Below, in pieces: positions 1 to 11,018 of a DNA stretch of 64,000 nucleotides. Source of the DNA: Hyphomonadaceae bacterium (GTDB taxonomy: Bacteria > Pseudomonadota > Alphaproteobacteria > Caulobacterales > Aquidulcibacteraceae). The notes under the pieces are model-generated. The model saw only the letters and a program-made list of their open reading frames with translations, did not search any database and was not told where the DNA came from. The first letter of the stretch is position 1. Every line of letters starts with the position of its first letter. Position numbers and translations under genes: made by a program. The DNA is taken from NCBI GenBank assembly GCA_023384105.1, contig JAHDXR010000001.1:62001-126000 (forward strand). The letters are read 5' to 3'.

Positions 1-115
1 TCTCGACCAGTTCCTGGTAGATGGCCCGGAACGCGGCGCGCTCGGGCGTCAGCTCCTGCGCCTGCGCCGCGGCGGCGAAGGCTGTGATCCCAAGAGCTAG
101 AATGAATGCGCGCAT
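1..115 (-). CDS. Secreted peptidase N-terminus (partial, M20-like)
   Basis: Only the first 38 codons are in the window; the gene runs off the left edge. The visible protein starts MRAFILALGITAFAAAAQAQ, a typical signal peptide with an AQA-Q cleavage site, followed by a charged segment (ELTPERAAFRAIYQELVE). In my knowledge that opening resembles exported M20/M28-type zinc peptidases, which often begin 'TPE..AFR.IY.ELVE'. The ATG is preceded by a strong GGAGGAG Shine-Dalgarno nine bases upstream, which fixes the start. Existence is well supported, the family assignment is tentative because no catalytic motif is visible. Confidence 0.6.
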   Translation of the reverse strand, partial: MRAFILALGITAFAAAAQAQELTPERAAFRAIYQELVE

Positions 116-205
116 CGTGTCGTCTCCTCCCGCCGCAGTGAACAGGAGCGCCGGCGCCCGCGCAAGACTCGTGGAGCCGCGCGCTTCAATCCTGCAATGT
201 TGGCG

Positions 206-234
206 CAGGCCGGCGGGACGCCGGCGGTCCATGG
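206..234 (+). repeat. Dispersed palindromic repeat, copy A
   Basis: A 29-base sequence whose core CCGGCGGGACGCCGG is its own reverse complement apart from the central base. It is identical over 29 bases to 22141-22169, and its inner 22 bases recur at 26585-26606 (reverse) and 26681-26702. It lies between two co-directional minus-strand genes. The upstream bases CGCGCTTCAAT (180-190) also occur before the copy at 26681, so the repeat unit is longer than the palindrome. REP-like in appearance; no transposase is linked in the window. Confidence 0.75.
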
Positions 235-238
235 CGCG

Positions 239-684
239 TCAGAGCCAGCGGCGCACGCGCCTGCAATAGGCGTCGTACGCATCGCCGAACTGGCGGCGCA
301 TCTTGGCTTCCTCGAATGGGATGAACGCCCAATTGGCCACGGCGAACATGGCGAGCGGCGCAAGCAGCATCGGCATGCGCCCGAACCAGAGCGCGCCGCC
401 CAGCGCGAACAGCGTCATGGCGAGGTACATCGGATTGCGCGTGAGCGCGAACACGCCATTGGTGACGAGGCTGTTGTTGACGGGCGAGTTGGGCAGGAGC
501 TGCGTGTTCGCGAGCCGGAATTGCAGCATCGCCCAGAACAGGATCGCCAGCGCAACGGCGATGACGGTCAGGCCGACCGGCCGCGTCTGCAGCAGCGGCA
601 GGTCGCGCAGGCCGGGCAAGAGGCTCAGGCCGTACGTCGCCGCGAGCAGCAGAAGCGCCCACAGCGGCGGCGGCAGGTAGCGCA

Positions 685-685
<1 letters not shown>
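239..685 (-). CDS. Isoprenylcysteine carboxyl methyltransferase-like membrane protein
   Basis: The 148-residue product is very hydrophobic, with four to five predicted membrane segments, and carries the motif VTNGVFALTRNPMYLAM at about residues 77-93. 'TRNPMY' followed by a membrane span is the signature of the ICMT/phospholipid methyltransferase-like family, in which the C-terminal half binds S-adenosylmethionine. The substrate in bacteria of this type is generally unknown. The ATG overlaps the ferredoxin stop codon (TGATG), so the two are translationally coupled. A longer open frame continues upstream to 889, but that part is out-of-frame ferredoxin sequence and was excluded. Function beyond 'membrane methyltransferase-like' is inference. 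Confidence 0.8.
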
Positions 686-2264
<1,579 letters not shown>

Positions 2265-2347
2265 AGCGACTTCGTGTTTGGGGCCTCTGTCGGCGGTAGG
2301 CAAGGCGCCCTTGATGCCGCGCCGCCGCTAGGCCAGCATCCGCGTCC

Positions 2348-2818
2348 GTGAGCATCGCCGCCGCCACCGATTCGCGTGAAATCGTGCTGCCTGACGCCGC
2401 GGCCACGCTGGCGCTGGGCCGGCGGCTGGGCGAGCGGCTGGGGGCCGGCGACGTGGTCTGCCTCAGCGGCAATCTGGGCGCCGGCAAGACCACCTTGGCG
2501 CGCGGCGCGATCGCGGCCTGGACCGGCCGGGACGAAGAGGCGCCCAGCCCCACTTACACCTTGGTTCAGACCTACGAGGGCGGGAAGGGCGAACTCTGGC
2601 ACGTCGATCTCTACCGCCTGAAGCAGCCTGACGACGCCTGGGAGCTTGGGCTCGAAGACGCTTTCGCCGAAGCCGCCTGCCTGATCGAGTGGCCGGAGCG
2701 GCTGGGCGGGCGATTGCCGCGAAACCGGCTCGACATCGCGTTGACCCCCCACGGCGAGGGGCGCAGCGCCGCGCTGACCGCGCACGGCGCATGGAGTACG
2801 AAGCTTGGATCGATCTGA
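2348..2818 (+). CDS. tsaE: tRNA threonylcarbamoyladenosine biosynthesis ATPase TsaE
   Basis: A 156-residue P-loop ATPase acting with TsaB and TsaD in formation of t6A at position 37 of ANN-decoding tRNAs. The Walker A motif GNLGAGKTTLARG lies at about residues 41-53, and the family motifs SPTYTLVQTYE, HVDLYRL and IEWPERLG follow in order. Length matches the family. The start is GTG. It heads a plus-strand operon: the next gene (amgK) starts inside its last 14 bases, which suggests coupled translation. tsaE next to an aminoglycoside-phosphotransferase-like sugar kinase is a common alphaproteobacterial arrangement. Confidence 0.95.
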   Translation: MSIAAATDSREIVLPDAAATLALGRRLGERLGAGDVVCLSGNLGAGKTTLARGAIAAWTGRDEEAPSPTYTLVQTYEGGKGELWHVDLYRLKQPDDAWELGLEDAFAEAACLIEWPERLGGRLPRNRLDIALTPHGEGRSAALTAHGAWSTKLGSI

Positions 2819-3890
2819 AGCGCTTCAGCGCCTGCTGGCGGAGACGGGCTTCGACGGCGCCCGGCGCGACCCGCTGCCGGGCGATGCGTCCACGCGCCGG
2901 TACGAGCGGCTGAGCAAGCATGGCCGGCGCGCCATGCTGATGGACGCGCCGCGGAGCGCCGAAAGCGCGCCGTGCCCGCCGGGGGCGACGCCGGCGGAGC
3001 GCCGCCGGCTCGGCTGGAACGCGACCTCGCGCCTCGCCGCGTCGCGGGTCGAAGCGTTCGTCTCGGTGGCTGCGTATCTGGAGGGCCTCGGCCTCGCGCC
3101 GCCGCAGATCTACGGCGCCGATTGCGAAGCCGGCTACGCCGTGATCGAGGACCTGGGCGACAATCTGTATGCGCACGCGATCCCGCAGGGCGCGGACGAG
3201 ATCGCGCTTTACGAAGAAGCCGCCCGCGTGCTGGCGCACGTGCACGGCGCGCCGGCGCCGTCCCGGCTCGACGGCCCCGGCGGCGCCAGCTGGCCGGTGC
3301 TCGATTACGATGCGCTCGCGCTCGAAGTGAACGCGGACCTGTTCGTCGAGTGGCTGCCGCGCGCGGCCGACGTCCGCATCGACGACAAGGCGCGCGCGCG
3401 CTGGGAGCAGGTGCGCGACGGCCTGATCGTCAAGGCGCTGGGCTTTCCGCGCGCGTTGACGATCCGCGACTATCACGCCGAGAATCTGCTCTGGCTGCCG
3501 GAGCGGGAGGGCCTGAAGCGCGTCGGCCTGCTCGATTTCCAGGACGCGGTGCGCGGCTGGCGCGCGTGGGACTTCGCCATGCTGCTGCACGATGCGCGCC
3601 GCGACGTCGGCCGCGCCGCGCACGCTGCGGCGATCCGCGCCTATCTCGACGCCGCCGGCGCCGGCGAAGCGGAGTTCCAGCGCGAGCTTGCCGTGCTCGG
3701 CGCTATCAACGCGATGCGCATCCTCGGCATCTTCGCCCGCCTCGCCGGGCGCGACGGCAAGCAGCGCTATCTCGCTTTCATGCCGCGCGAGTGGGGCCAC
3801 TTGGCCCGCACGCTCGAACATCCCGCGCTCGCCGAGGCGCGCGACTTCGTCGAAAGCGTCGCCCGGCCCTATCTGGAGAAAGCGGCGTGA
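2805..3890 (+). CDS. amgK: N-acetylmuramate/N-acetylglucosamine kinase AmgK
   Basis: A 361-residue phosphotransferase of the choline/aminoglycoside kinase fold. AmgK phosphorylates MurNAc (and GlcNAc) at C1 in the cell-wall recycling route that bypasses de novo, fosfomycin-sensitive UDP-MurNAc synthesis. Visible motifs are the nucleotide-loop GDASTRRY near residue 27, the catalytic loop RDYHAENLLWL (Brenner-type H-x-x-N) and the metal-binding LLDFQDAVRG. The start is TTG at 2805, inside tsaE. The stop overlaps the murU start (GTGA). The immediate pairing with murU strongly supports the recycling role over a generic aminoglycoside kinase. Confidence 0.9.
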   Translation: MDRSEALQRLLAETGFDGARRDPLPGDASTRRYERLSKHGRRAMLMDAPRSAESAPCPPGATPAERRRLGWNATSRLAASRVEAFVSVAAYLEGLGLAPPQIYGADCEAGYAVIEDLGDNLYAHAIPQGADEIALYEEAARVLAHVHGAPAPSRLDGPGGASWPVLDYDALALEVNADLFVEWLPRAADVRIDDKARARWEQVRDGLIVKALGFPRALTIRDYHAENLLWLPEREGLKRVGLLDFQDAVRGWRAWDFAMLLHDARRDVGRAAHAAAIRAYLDAAGAGEAEFQRELAVLGAINAMRILGIFARLAGRDGKQRYLAFMPREWGHLARTLEHPALAEARDFVESVARPYLEKAA

Positions 3891-4609
3891 CGCCCGAAAC
3901 AGCGATGGTGCTCGCGGCCGGACTGGGCACGCGGATGAAGCCGCTCACCGACGACCGGCCGAAGGCGCTCGTCACGGTCGGCGGCCGCGCGCTGATCGAT
4001 CACGTGCTGGACCGGCTGGCCGCGGCGGGCGTCAAGCGCGCCGTGGTGAACGTGCACGCGTTCGCCGACATGCTGGAGGCGCACCTGAAGCGCCGCACCG
4101 ATCTTGAGATCGCCATCTCCGACGAACGCGCGCGGCTGATGGAAACCGGCGGCGGCGTGCGCCAGGCGAGACCGTTGCTGGGCGATGCGCCGATCATCGT
4201 CTGCAACATCGACAGCGTCTGGGAAGAGCCGAACGGCTCCGCTATTGCGCGGCTGTGCCAGGGGTTCGATCCGGCCAAGGGCGGCGCAAAGCTGATGCTC
4301 GCGGCGATGGATCAGCAGCTCGGCTACGACGGCGCCGGCGATTTCTTCATGGACGAGCATGGCGCGCTGTCGTTTCGCGATGCGCTGCCGCATACGCCGT
4401 GGGCCTATATGGGCGCGCAGATCATCGATCCGGCGATCGTGGACGCCGAGCCGCCGGCGCCGTTCTCGTTCACGCGCGTGTGGCGCCGCCTCGCCGGCGA
4501 AGGCCGCCTTCACGGCGCGCCGCTCGGCGGTTACTGGATGCATGTCGGCGATCCCGAAGCGCGCATACAGGCGGAAGCGCGCTTGAAGGCCGGCGCGCTG
4601 AGCCCATGA
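3887..4609 (+). CDS. murU: N-acetylmuramate alpha-1-phosphate uridylyltransferase MurU
   Basis: A 240-residue nucleotidyltransferase converting MurNAc-1-phosphate plus UTP to UDP-MurNAc. The N-terminus carries the sugar-nucleotidyltransferase signature MVLAAGLGTRMKPLT, then PKALVTVGGRALIDHVL, and further on the metal/uridine-contacting CNIDSVW (equivalent to the usual N-x-D). The GTG start at 3887 overlaps the amgK stop by four bases, and the murU stop overlaps the addB ATG. A longer open frame upstream in the same phase is amgK antiphase sequence and was not used. The family resembles RmlA/GlmU N-terminal domains, but the kinase partner makes MurU the best call. Confidence 0.9.
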   Translation: MTPETAMVLAAGLGTRMKPLTDDRPKALVTVGGRALIDHVLDRLAAAGVKRAVVNVHAFADMLEAHLKRRTDLEIAISDERARLMETGGGVRQARPLLGDAPIIVCNIDSVWEEPNGSAIARLCQGFDPAKGGAKLMLAAMDQQLGYDGAGDFFMDEHGALSFRDALPHTPWAYMGAQIIDPAIVDAEPPAPFSFTRVWRRLAGEGRLHGAPLGGYWMHVGDPEARIQAEARLKAGALSP

Positions 4610-7557
4610 GCGCGCTGCCGCTCGGGCTGCCCGAACCCCTGTTCGGCGGCCCCGCGCCGCGCATTCGCGCCGCGCCCGCGTCCGCGCCGTTTCTGGAAAC
4701 GCTGGCCGAGGCGATGTGCGCGGAGCTGGCGCGCAAGGACGATCCGTTCGCGCTGGCCGACGCGCTGGTGCTGCTGCCGAACCGCCGCGCCGCGCGCGGG
4801 CTGATCGACGCCTTCGCCAAGCGGCTCGGCGGCGCGGCGCTGCTGCCGACGATCCGCCCGCTCGGCGATCCGCACGCGGACGACGATCCCGACGTCTGGG
4901 GCGCCGATCCGATGGCCTCGGACATCCTGCCGCCGATCGACAGAATCGAGCGGCGCATGCTGCTGGCGTCGCTGATCCGCGCGCGCGGCGCGGCGGAAGA
5001 CGCGAAGGACGATCCGGCGCGCGCGATCGCCCTGGCGGACGAGCTGGGCAAGCTGCTCGACAGCGCAGCGACCGTGGAGCACGTCGCCTGGGACAAGCTG
5101 CCGACTTTGGTGGAGGACATCGAACTTGCGCGGCACTGGGCGAGTTCGGCGGCGTTCCTCGGCATCATCGCGCAGTTCTGGCCCGACTATCTGGCCGAGC
5201 GGGGCAGGAGCGATCCCGCCGCGCACGGCGCGGCTCTGCGCCGTGCGCTGGCGAAGCGCTGGCGCGAGACTCCGCCGAAGCGGCCCGTCGTCATCGCCGG
5301 CTCCACCGGTTCGCAGGCGACGACGCGCGAGCTGATGCGCGTTGTGGCCGCCCTGCCGCGCGGCGTCGTGGTGCTGCCCGGCGTCGACGTCGATCTCGAT
5401 GAAGATTCCTGGACGCTCGTCGGCGACCAGCATCCGCAGCATGCGCTCAAGGACACGCTCAAGGCGCTCGGCGTCGAGCGCGGCGCGATCCCGGCGCTGG
5501 CGGTTGAAACCGGCGGCGGCCGCGCGCGCCGCGTGCTGATGCGCGAAGCCCTGGCGCCGGCGGAAAAGACCGCGGACTGGCTGGCGCGGCTCGAACTCGC
5601 CGGCGGGCGCGCGTTCGTGCGCCAGGGCGTTGCGGGCTTGCGTCTGCTCGAGGCCGAGACGGAGGACCAGGAAGCCGCCGCGATCGCGCTGATGCTGCGC
5701 GAGGCGCTGGAGCGGCCGGGCGGCGCGGCCGTGGTGACGCCCGATGCGCGGCTGGCGCGGCGGATCGAAGCCAAGCTCGCGCGCTGGGGCGTCGAACCTG
5801 CGGTCTCGCACGGCGCGCCGCTGCGCGAAACCGAGGCGGGGCGCCTGATCGCGCTGCTGTGCGAACTGGCGCGCGATGAAGGCGAACCGGTCGTGCTGGC
5901 GGCGCTGCTGAAGCATCCGCGGGTGGCGCTGGGCCGCGATCAGTTCGCGCTGACTGTCCTCGAGCACCACGCGCTGCGCGGCGCTCGGCGCTACGACACG
6001 CTCGCGGACCTGGCGCGTTTCGGCGAACGCGACCCGGACGAGCCGGTCAAGCTGTGGCCGCATGCGCGCGCGATCGTGGAGGCGCTGATCGAAGCGCTGG
6101 CGCCGCTGAGCTCGCTGATGTCGCACAGGGAGGTCACGCTGGCGGCGTTCGCCGATGCGCTCAGCCTCTGCGCCGAAGCGCTGACGGCGAGCGAAATCTG
6201 GCAGGGGCGCGACGGCGAGGCGGCGGCGGCGCTGCTGCGCGAGGCGAACGCGCATGGCGCGGCGCTCGGCGCCATGCCGGCCTTCGCCGCGCCGCGCGTG
6301 CTGACGAAGCTGATGGAGGAGCGCGACGTCCCGCCCGCCGCCGGCGCCGCCGACGCGCCGGTCGCGATCTGGGGTCTGCTCGAAGCGCGCCTGCAGCGGC
6401 GCGAGCTGATGATCCTCGCCGGGCTGAACGAGGGCGTGTGGCCGGCGCCGGCAGGCGACGATCCGTTCCTCTCGCGGGCGATGCGGGCCAGGCTCGGCCT
6501 GCCGTCGCTCGATGCGCGCATAGGCCTCGCCGCGCACGATTTCGCCCAGCTCGCCAACGCGCCCAACGTGGTGATGACGCGGGCGCTGCGCCGCGACGGC
6601 GCGCCGACGCTCGCGTCGCGCTGGCTGTGGCGGCTGAAGACGCTGGTGCAGGGCGCGCAGGCGGAGATCGCGCGCGCGGACGAGTACATCGCCTACGCCA
6701 AGGCGCTGGACGAGCCGGCGGAGGTGATTCCGGCGAAGCCGGTCGAGCCGCGCCCGCCGGCGGGCAAGCGGCTCATGCAGATCAGCGTGACGCAAGTCGA
6801 GACGCTGATCCGCGATCCCTACGCCGTGTACGCGCGCCGCATCCTTGGGCTGAAAAACCTCAATCCGATCGGCGCGCCGGCGGGCCCGGCCGAGCGCGGC
6901 ACGGCGGTGCACCGCGCGATCGAGCGGTTCCAGGACGGCCACGATCCGGCGGAGCTGTCGCGCCTGCTCGACGAGGAGCTGCGCTGGCGCGGCGTTGCGC
7001 CGGAACGGCGCGCGGCGGAGCGCGAGCGGCTGATCGTGTCGGTGCAGGCGCTGATCGCCTGGCTCGCCGAGCGGCGCGCGCGGGGGGCCGTCATCTATCG
7101 CGAGAAAGACGGCAAGATGCCCGTCGGCGAGGTGCTGCTCACCGGCCGGGCCGACCGCATCGAGATCGCGCCCGGCCATTGCGCCATTCTCGATTTCAAG
7201 ACCGGCAAGCCGCCGACCAGCGAGCAGGTGAACAGCGGGCTCTCGCCGCAACTGCTGCTCGAAGCGGCGATGCTGATGGCCGGCTGCATCGAGGATGCGC
7301 CCAAGGCGACGCCGACGGAGCTGGTCTACTGGCAGTTCGGCGGCGCCAAGCCCGCGCCGCAGATCGTCGCCGCCGAGGGCGGGCCGGCGCTGGCGGCGGA
7401 GAAGGCGCTCGCGAACCTGCGCGGCCTGCTCGCAAAGTACGCCGATCCGAAGCAGGCGTTCTATTCCAAGCCGCGCGTGCAGTTCCTGAAGCCGTACGAC
7501 GAGTACGATCTGCTCGCCCGCCGCAAGGAATGGGCCGACGAGGCGGGCGACGAATGA
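4606..7557 (+). CDS. addB: AddB: ATP-dependent nuclease subunit, double-strand break repair
   Basis: About 983 residues, the usual length of alphaproteobacterial AddB. The protein has an inactivated SF1-helicase-like N-terminal half and a C-terminal PD-(D/E)XK nuclease; with AddA it resects double-strand breaks and responds to Chi-like sequences. The C-terminal nuclease is visible as the SVTQVETLIRDPYAVYA entry helix, then GRADRIEI and ILDFKTGKPP, which carries the catalytic Asp and Lys. The ATG overlaps the murU stop (ATGA), and its own stop overlaps the addA ATG, so the stoichiometric pair is translationally coupled. No canonical Walker A is apparent in the N-terminal half, as expected for this subunit. 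Confidence 0.93.
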   Translation: MSALPLGLPEPLFGGPAPRIRAAPASAPFLETLAEAMCAELARKDDPFALADALVLLPNRRAARGLIDAFAKRLGGAALLPTIRPLGDPHADDDPDVWGADPMASDILPPIDRIERRMLLASLIRARGAAEDAKDDPARAIALADELGKLLDSAATVEHVAWDKLPTLVEDIELARHWASSAAFLGIIAQFWPDYLAERGRSDPAAHGAALRRALAKRWRETPPKRPVVIAGSTGSQATTRELMRVVAALPRGVVVLPGVDVDLDEDSWTLVGDQHPQHALKDTLKALGVERGAIPALAVETGGGRARRVLMREALAPAEKTADWLARLELAGGRAFVRQGVAGLRLLEAETEDQEAAAIALMLREALERPGGAAVVTPDARLARRIEAKLARWGVEPAVSHGAPLRETEAGRLIALLCELARDEGEPVVLAALLKHPRVALGRDQFALTVLEHHALRGARRYDTLADLARFGERDPDEPVKLWPHARAIVEALIEALAPLSSLMSHREVTLAAFADALSLCAEALTASEIWQGRDGEAAAALLREANAHGAALGAMPAFAAPRVLTKLMEERDVPPAAGAADAPVAIWGLLEARLQRRELMILAGLNEGVWPAPAGDDPFLSRAMRARLGLPSLDARIGLAAHDFAQLANAPNVVMTRALRRDGAPTLASRWLWRLKTLVQGAQAEIARADEYIAYAKALDEPAEVIPAKPVEPRPPAGKRLMQISVTQVETLIRDPYAVYARRILGLKNLNPIGAPAGPAERGTAVHRAIERFQDGHDPAELSRLLDEELRWRGVAPERRAAERERLIVSVQALIAWLAERRARGAVIYREKDGKMPVGEVLLTGRADRIEIAPGHCAILDFKTGKPPTSEQVNSGLSPQLLLEAAMLMAGCIEDAPKATPTELVYWQFGGAKPAPQIVAAEGGPALAAEKALANLRGLLAKYADPKQAFYSKPRVQFLKPYDEYDLLARRKEWADEAGDE

Positions 7558-10500
7558 GCCAGGCTCTCGATCCCGTCGCCGAAGCCACGCTGGCGCAAGG
7601 CCAGGCCGCCGATCCGCTCTATTCGGTGTTCGTCACCGCCAATGCGGGCTCCGGCAAGACCAAGGTGCTGGTCGACCGCATCGCCCGGCTGCTGCTCGAA
7701 GGCTCGAAGCCGTCGGCCTTTCTCTGCATCACCTACACCAAGGCCGCCGCCGCCGAGATGCAGCGGCGCCTGTTCGAGCAGCTGGGCGCGTGGTGCATCG
7801 CCGACGATGCGAGGCTGGCCGAAGAGCTGAAGACGCTCGGCGCGCCGAATGCGAATCTCGGCCGCGCGCGCGCGCTGTTCGCGCAGGCGCTGGAGACGCC
7901 CGGCGGCCTGCGCATCCAGACCATCCACGGCTTCTGCGAACGTCTGCTGGCGCGCTTTCCGCTGGAGGCCGGCGTGCCGCCGGGGTTCGACATCGCCGAC
8001 GAAGCGCGCGCGGCGGCGCTGCTGGCGGAGGCGCGGGCCAAGGCGGCGCTGTCGGAAGACGGCCCGCGCGATGCGTTCAGGCGCTTCGCCAGGCGGCTCT
8101 ATAACGACCACCTCGAAGGCCTGCTCGACCGGCTGGCGCTGCGCCGCGCCGCGTTCCATCGCTTCGCGCAGAAGCACAGCGGCGAGCTGTTCGCCGCGCG
8201 CGCGCTGCGCGACCGCCACGGCGTCACGCAGACGGCTGAAGATTTCACGCGCGCGTTCCTCTCGCGCTGGCGCTGGGAGGAGTTCCGCCGCGCCGCCGCC
8301 GCGCTCGCCGCCTCGTCGGCCAACGACCAGAAGACCGCCGAACGGCTCCGCGCGCTGCTCGCCTGCGCCGACAACGGCGCGGCCGACGACGCGCTCATGA
8401 AAGCCTGTTTCGAGGCGGCGTTCACGTCGAACGGCGGCGTTTACAAGAAGGCCGTCACCGCCAAGCTCGCCGCCGAGCAGCCGTGGATCGAACCGCTGCT
8501 GCGCGGCTTCTTCGACGCCTGCGCCGAGGCGCGCGACACGCTCAACGCCATCGAGCGCGCCGAAGATGCGGTCGCGGCGCTGGCGCTGGCGCTGCGTCTC
8601 GACGAAGCCTATGGCGAGGCCAAGGCGCGTTCCGGCGCGCTCGATTTCGACGATCTGATCGAACACGCGCAGGCGCTGCTGCAGCGTTCCGACGCGGCGC
8701 CCTGGGTGCTCTACAAGCTCGACGGCGGCCTGGATCATATCCTGATCGACGAAGGCCAGGACACCAGCCCGGCGCAGTGGGAGCTGATCGCGCCGCTGCG
8801 CGACGAGTTCTTCGCCGGCCTCGGCGCGCGCGAGAGGCCGCGCACGATGTTCTCGGTCGGCGATCCGAAGCAGAGCATCTACGCCTTCCAGGGCGCCGAT
8901 CCCGAGCGTTTCCTCAGCGAAGCCCAGAGCCTTTCGGCGCGCGCGCACGAGGCCGGCGCGCATTTCCGTGCGCCGGAGCTGCGCACCTCGTTCCGCTCGG
9001 CGCAGCAGATTCTGGACGCCGTCGACGAAACCGTGCGCGGCAAGCCGCTGATCGCGGGGCCGGGCGCGCACGACGAGGTGAAGCACCTGGCGTCGCGCGC
9101 CGGCGAGGGCGGACTTGTCGAAGTCTGGCCGTTCACGCCGCGCCCGGCCGCGCCGGAGGCGCTGCCATGGGACGCGCCGATGGACGTGCAGCGCGAGACC
9201 AGCGCGCCGGCCATCCTCGCCAAGGCGATCGCCAGGCGCGTGAAGGCGATGATCGAAACGCGCGAAGCGGTGTGGGACAAGGGCAAGCTGCGAGCGGTCG
9301 AAGCGGGCGACGTGCTGGCGCTGGTGCGCAAGCGCGGGGCGACGTTCCGCGAGCTGATCAAGGCGTTCAAGCGCGAGCGGCTGCCTGTGGCCGGCGCCGA
9401 CCGCATGGTGCTGCGCGACGAGCTTGCGGTGCAGGATTGTCTGGCGCTGATGCAGGTCGCGCTCGATCCGGCCGACGATCTGGCGCTGGCGTGCGTGCTG
9501 AAGGGGCCGTGGTGCAATCTCGCCGACGACGACAGCGACATCTTCCCGCTCGCCTACGAGCGCGGCCATGCGCGGCTCTATGATCGGCTGCTCTCGGCGG
9601 CGGATGAAAAATATGCGCCGGCGCGCGCGTTCGTGCAGGAGCTGGCCGCGCGGCGCGGCGCCGATGCGTTCGCGTTCCTGAGCTGGGCGCTGGAGACCGA
9701 GCACGGCGGCGGCCCGTCGGGCTGGCGGCGCGTGTTCTCGCGCCTCGGGGCCGAAACGCGCGATCCGCTGGAGGAGCTGCTGCAACGGGCGTTGCGTCCG
9801 TCGAGCCATGTCGCGCCGACGCTGCAGCGCTTCCTCTACGAGATCGAATCCGACGCCGGCCAGATCAAGCGCGAGCTGGAGGCGCAGACCGGCGCCATCC
9901 GCGTCATGACGGTGCACGGCGCCAAGGGGCTCGAAGCGCCGGTCGTCATTCTGCCGGACGCGACCGGCGATGTCGGCGACGCGCCGGACAACGGCCTGCT
10001 GTTCGACGATGAGAACGGCCCGTTCGTCTCGTTCAGCGCCAAGGGCGACGACGCGCCTTGCGCCGCTGCGCGCGCCGCGCACAAGCAACGCATGCTGGGC
10101 GAGCATTGGCGGCTGCTCTATGTCGCGATGACGCGCGCGCGCGACCGGCTGATCGTGTGCGGTCCGCAATGGCGCGGCGGCGAAGCGCCGAACGTGAGCT
10201 GGCGCGCGGCGGTGGAAGACGCGCTCGTTCGCCTGGACGCCGCCGAAGCGGAGACCCCGTTCGGTCCCGGCAAGCGGCTGGGGACGATCCTTCACGCCGA
10301 TGCGCGCGAGACGCCTGCGCGCGCGGCGACGCCGCTGCCCGCGTGGGCGCGCGCGCCGGCGCCGGGCGGCGGGCGCGTCGAGATCGCGGCGCCTTCGCGG
10401 CTGACGCGCATCGACCCGGCGCTGTTCTCGCCGCGCGGCGACGGCCAGAAGCGCTTCCGCCGCGGCCGGCTCATTCACGGCCTGCTCGAACGCTTGCCGG

Positions 10501-10952
10501 AGGTCGCGCCGGCGCAGCGCGCGAACGCGGCGCGCGCCTGGCTTGAGCGTCAGGGCGCCGACGAGCGCGAGGCCGAGACGTTCGCGCGCGAAGCGCTGGC
10601 GGTGATCGAAGACGAACGCTTCGCCGCCGTGTTCGGGCCGAAGAGCCGCGCCGAGGCGCCCATTATCGGCGAAGCGGCGGGCAAGAGCGTGCGCGGCGTG
10701 GTCGACCGGCTGGTGGTCGAGAACGGCCGCGTGATCGTCCTCGACTTCAAGACCGACCGGCCTTCGCCGACCGACGTCGCGAAAGCGCCCGACGCCTACG
10801 TGCTGCAGCTCGCGCTCTACCGCGAAGTGCTGCGCCGGATTTTCCCCGGCAAGGCGGTCCTGTGCGCGCTGCTGTGGACGGAGACGCCGCATCTGATGGA
10901 GCTGCCGGACGAGCGGCTTACCGCTGTTTTCGAGGCGTTCCGGACCAGTTGA
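7554..10952 (+). CDS. addA: AddA: UvrD-type helicase-nuclease, double-strand break repair
   Basis: About 1132 residues. A superfamily 1A helicase with Walker A VTANAGSGKTKVLVDR near residues 25-41, the FLCITYTKAAAAEM motif Ia, Walker B/motif II HILIDEGQDTSPAQW, motif III SVGDPKQSIYAFQGA, motif V/VI VMTVHGAKGLEAPVV and LYVAMTRARDRL. The C-terminal PD-(D/E)XK nuclease shows VIVLDFKTDRPSP. It is the motor and second nuclease of the AddAB enzyme, which feeds RecA-dependent repair and degrades unprotected linear DNA, including phage ends. It is the last gene of the tsaE operon; 66 bases separate it from trxA. Confidence 0.96.
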   Translation: MSQALDPVAEATLAQGQAADPLYSVFVTANAGSGKTKVLVDRIARLLLEGSKPSAFLCITYTKAAAAEMQRRLFEQLGAWCIADDARLAEELKTLGAPNANLGRARALFAQALETPGGLRIQTIHGFCERLLARFPLEAGVPPGFDIADEARAAALLAEARAKAALSEDGPRDAFRRFARRLYNDHLEGLLDRLALRRAAFHRFAQKHSGELFAARALRDRHGVTQTAEDFTRAFLSRWRWEEFRRAAAALAASSANDQKTAERLRALLACADNGAADDALMKACFEAAFTSNGGVYKKAVTAKLAAEQPWIEPLLRGFFDACAEARDTLNAIERAEDAVAALALALRLDEAYGEAKARSGALDFDDLIEHAQALLQRSDAAPWVLYKLDGGLDHILIDEGQDTSPAQWELIAPLRDEFFAGLGARERPRTMFSVGDPKQSIYAFQGADPERFLSEAQSLSARAHEAGAHFRAPELRTSFRSAQQILDAVDETVRGKPLIAGPGAHDEVKHLASRAGEGGLVEVWPFTPRPAAPEALPWDAPMDVQRETSAPAILAKAIARRVKAMIETREAVWDKGKLRAVEAGDVLALVRKRGATFRELIKAFKRERLPVAGADRMVLRDELAVQDCLALMQVALDPADDLALACVLKGPWCNLADDDSDIFPLAYERGHARLYDRLLSAADEKYAPARAFVQELAARRGADAFAFLSWALETEHGGGPSGWRRVFSRLGAETRDPLEELLQRALRPSSHVAPTLQRFLYEIESDAGQIKRELEAQTGAIRVMTVHGAKGLEAPVVILPDATGDVGDAPDNGLLFDDENGPFVSFSAKGDDAPCAAARAAHKQRMLGEHWRLLYVAMTRARDRLIVCGPQWRGGEAPNVSWRAAVEDALVRLDAAEAETPFGPGKRLGTILHADARETPARAATPLPAWARAPAPGGGRVEIAAPSRLTRIDPALFSPRGDGQKRFRRGRLIHGLLERLPEVAPAQRANAARAWLERQGADEREAETFAREALAVIEDERFAAVFGPKSRAEAPIIGEAAGKSVRGVVDRLVVENGRVIVLDFKTDRPSPTDVAKAPDAYVLQLALYREVLRRIFPGKAVLCALLWTETPHLMELPDERLTAVFEAFRTS

Positions 10953-11018
10953 AACGTTAACCGGGCGCGCTTACATCGAAGCGACGATTCTCAAAGCTTT
11001 CCGCAGGAGAACACTGCC

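Noticed and set aside
4531-7251. A 906-codon open frame antisense to addB
   Set aside because: Same GC-driven antisense artefact; no motif, ribosome site or domain.
7461-10892. A 1143-codon open frame antisense to addA
   Set aside because: A shadow of high-GC codon bias: the sequence is Arg/Ala-rich without domains, and the plus strand has all AddA motifs.
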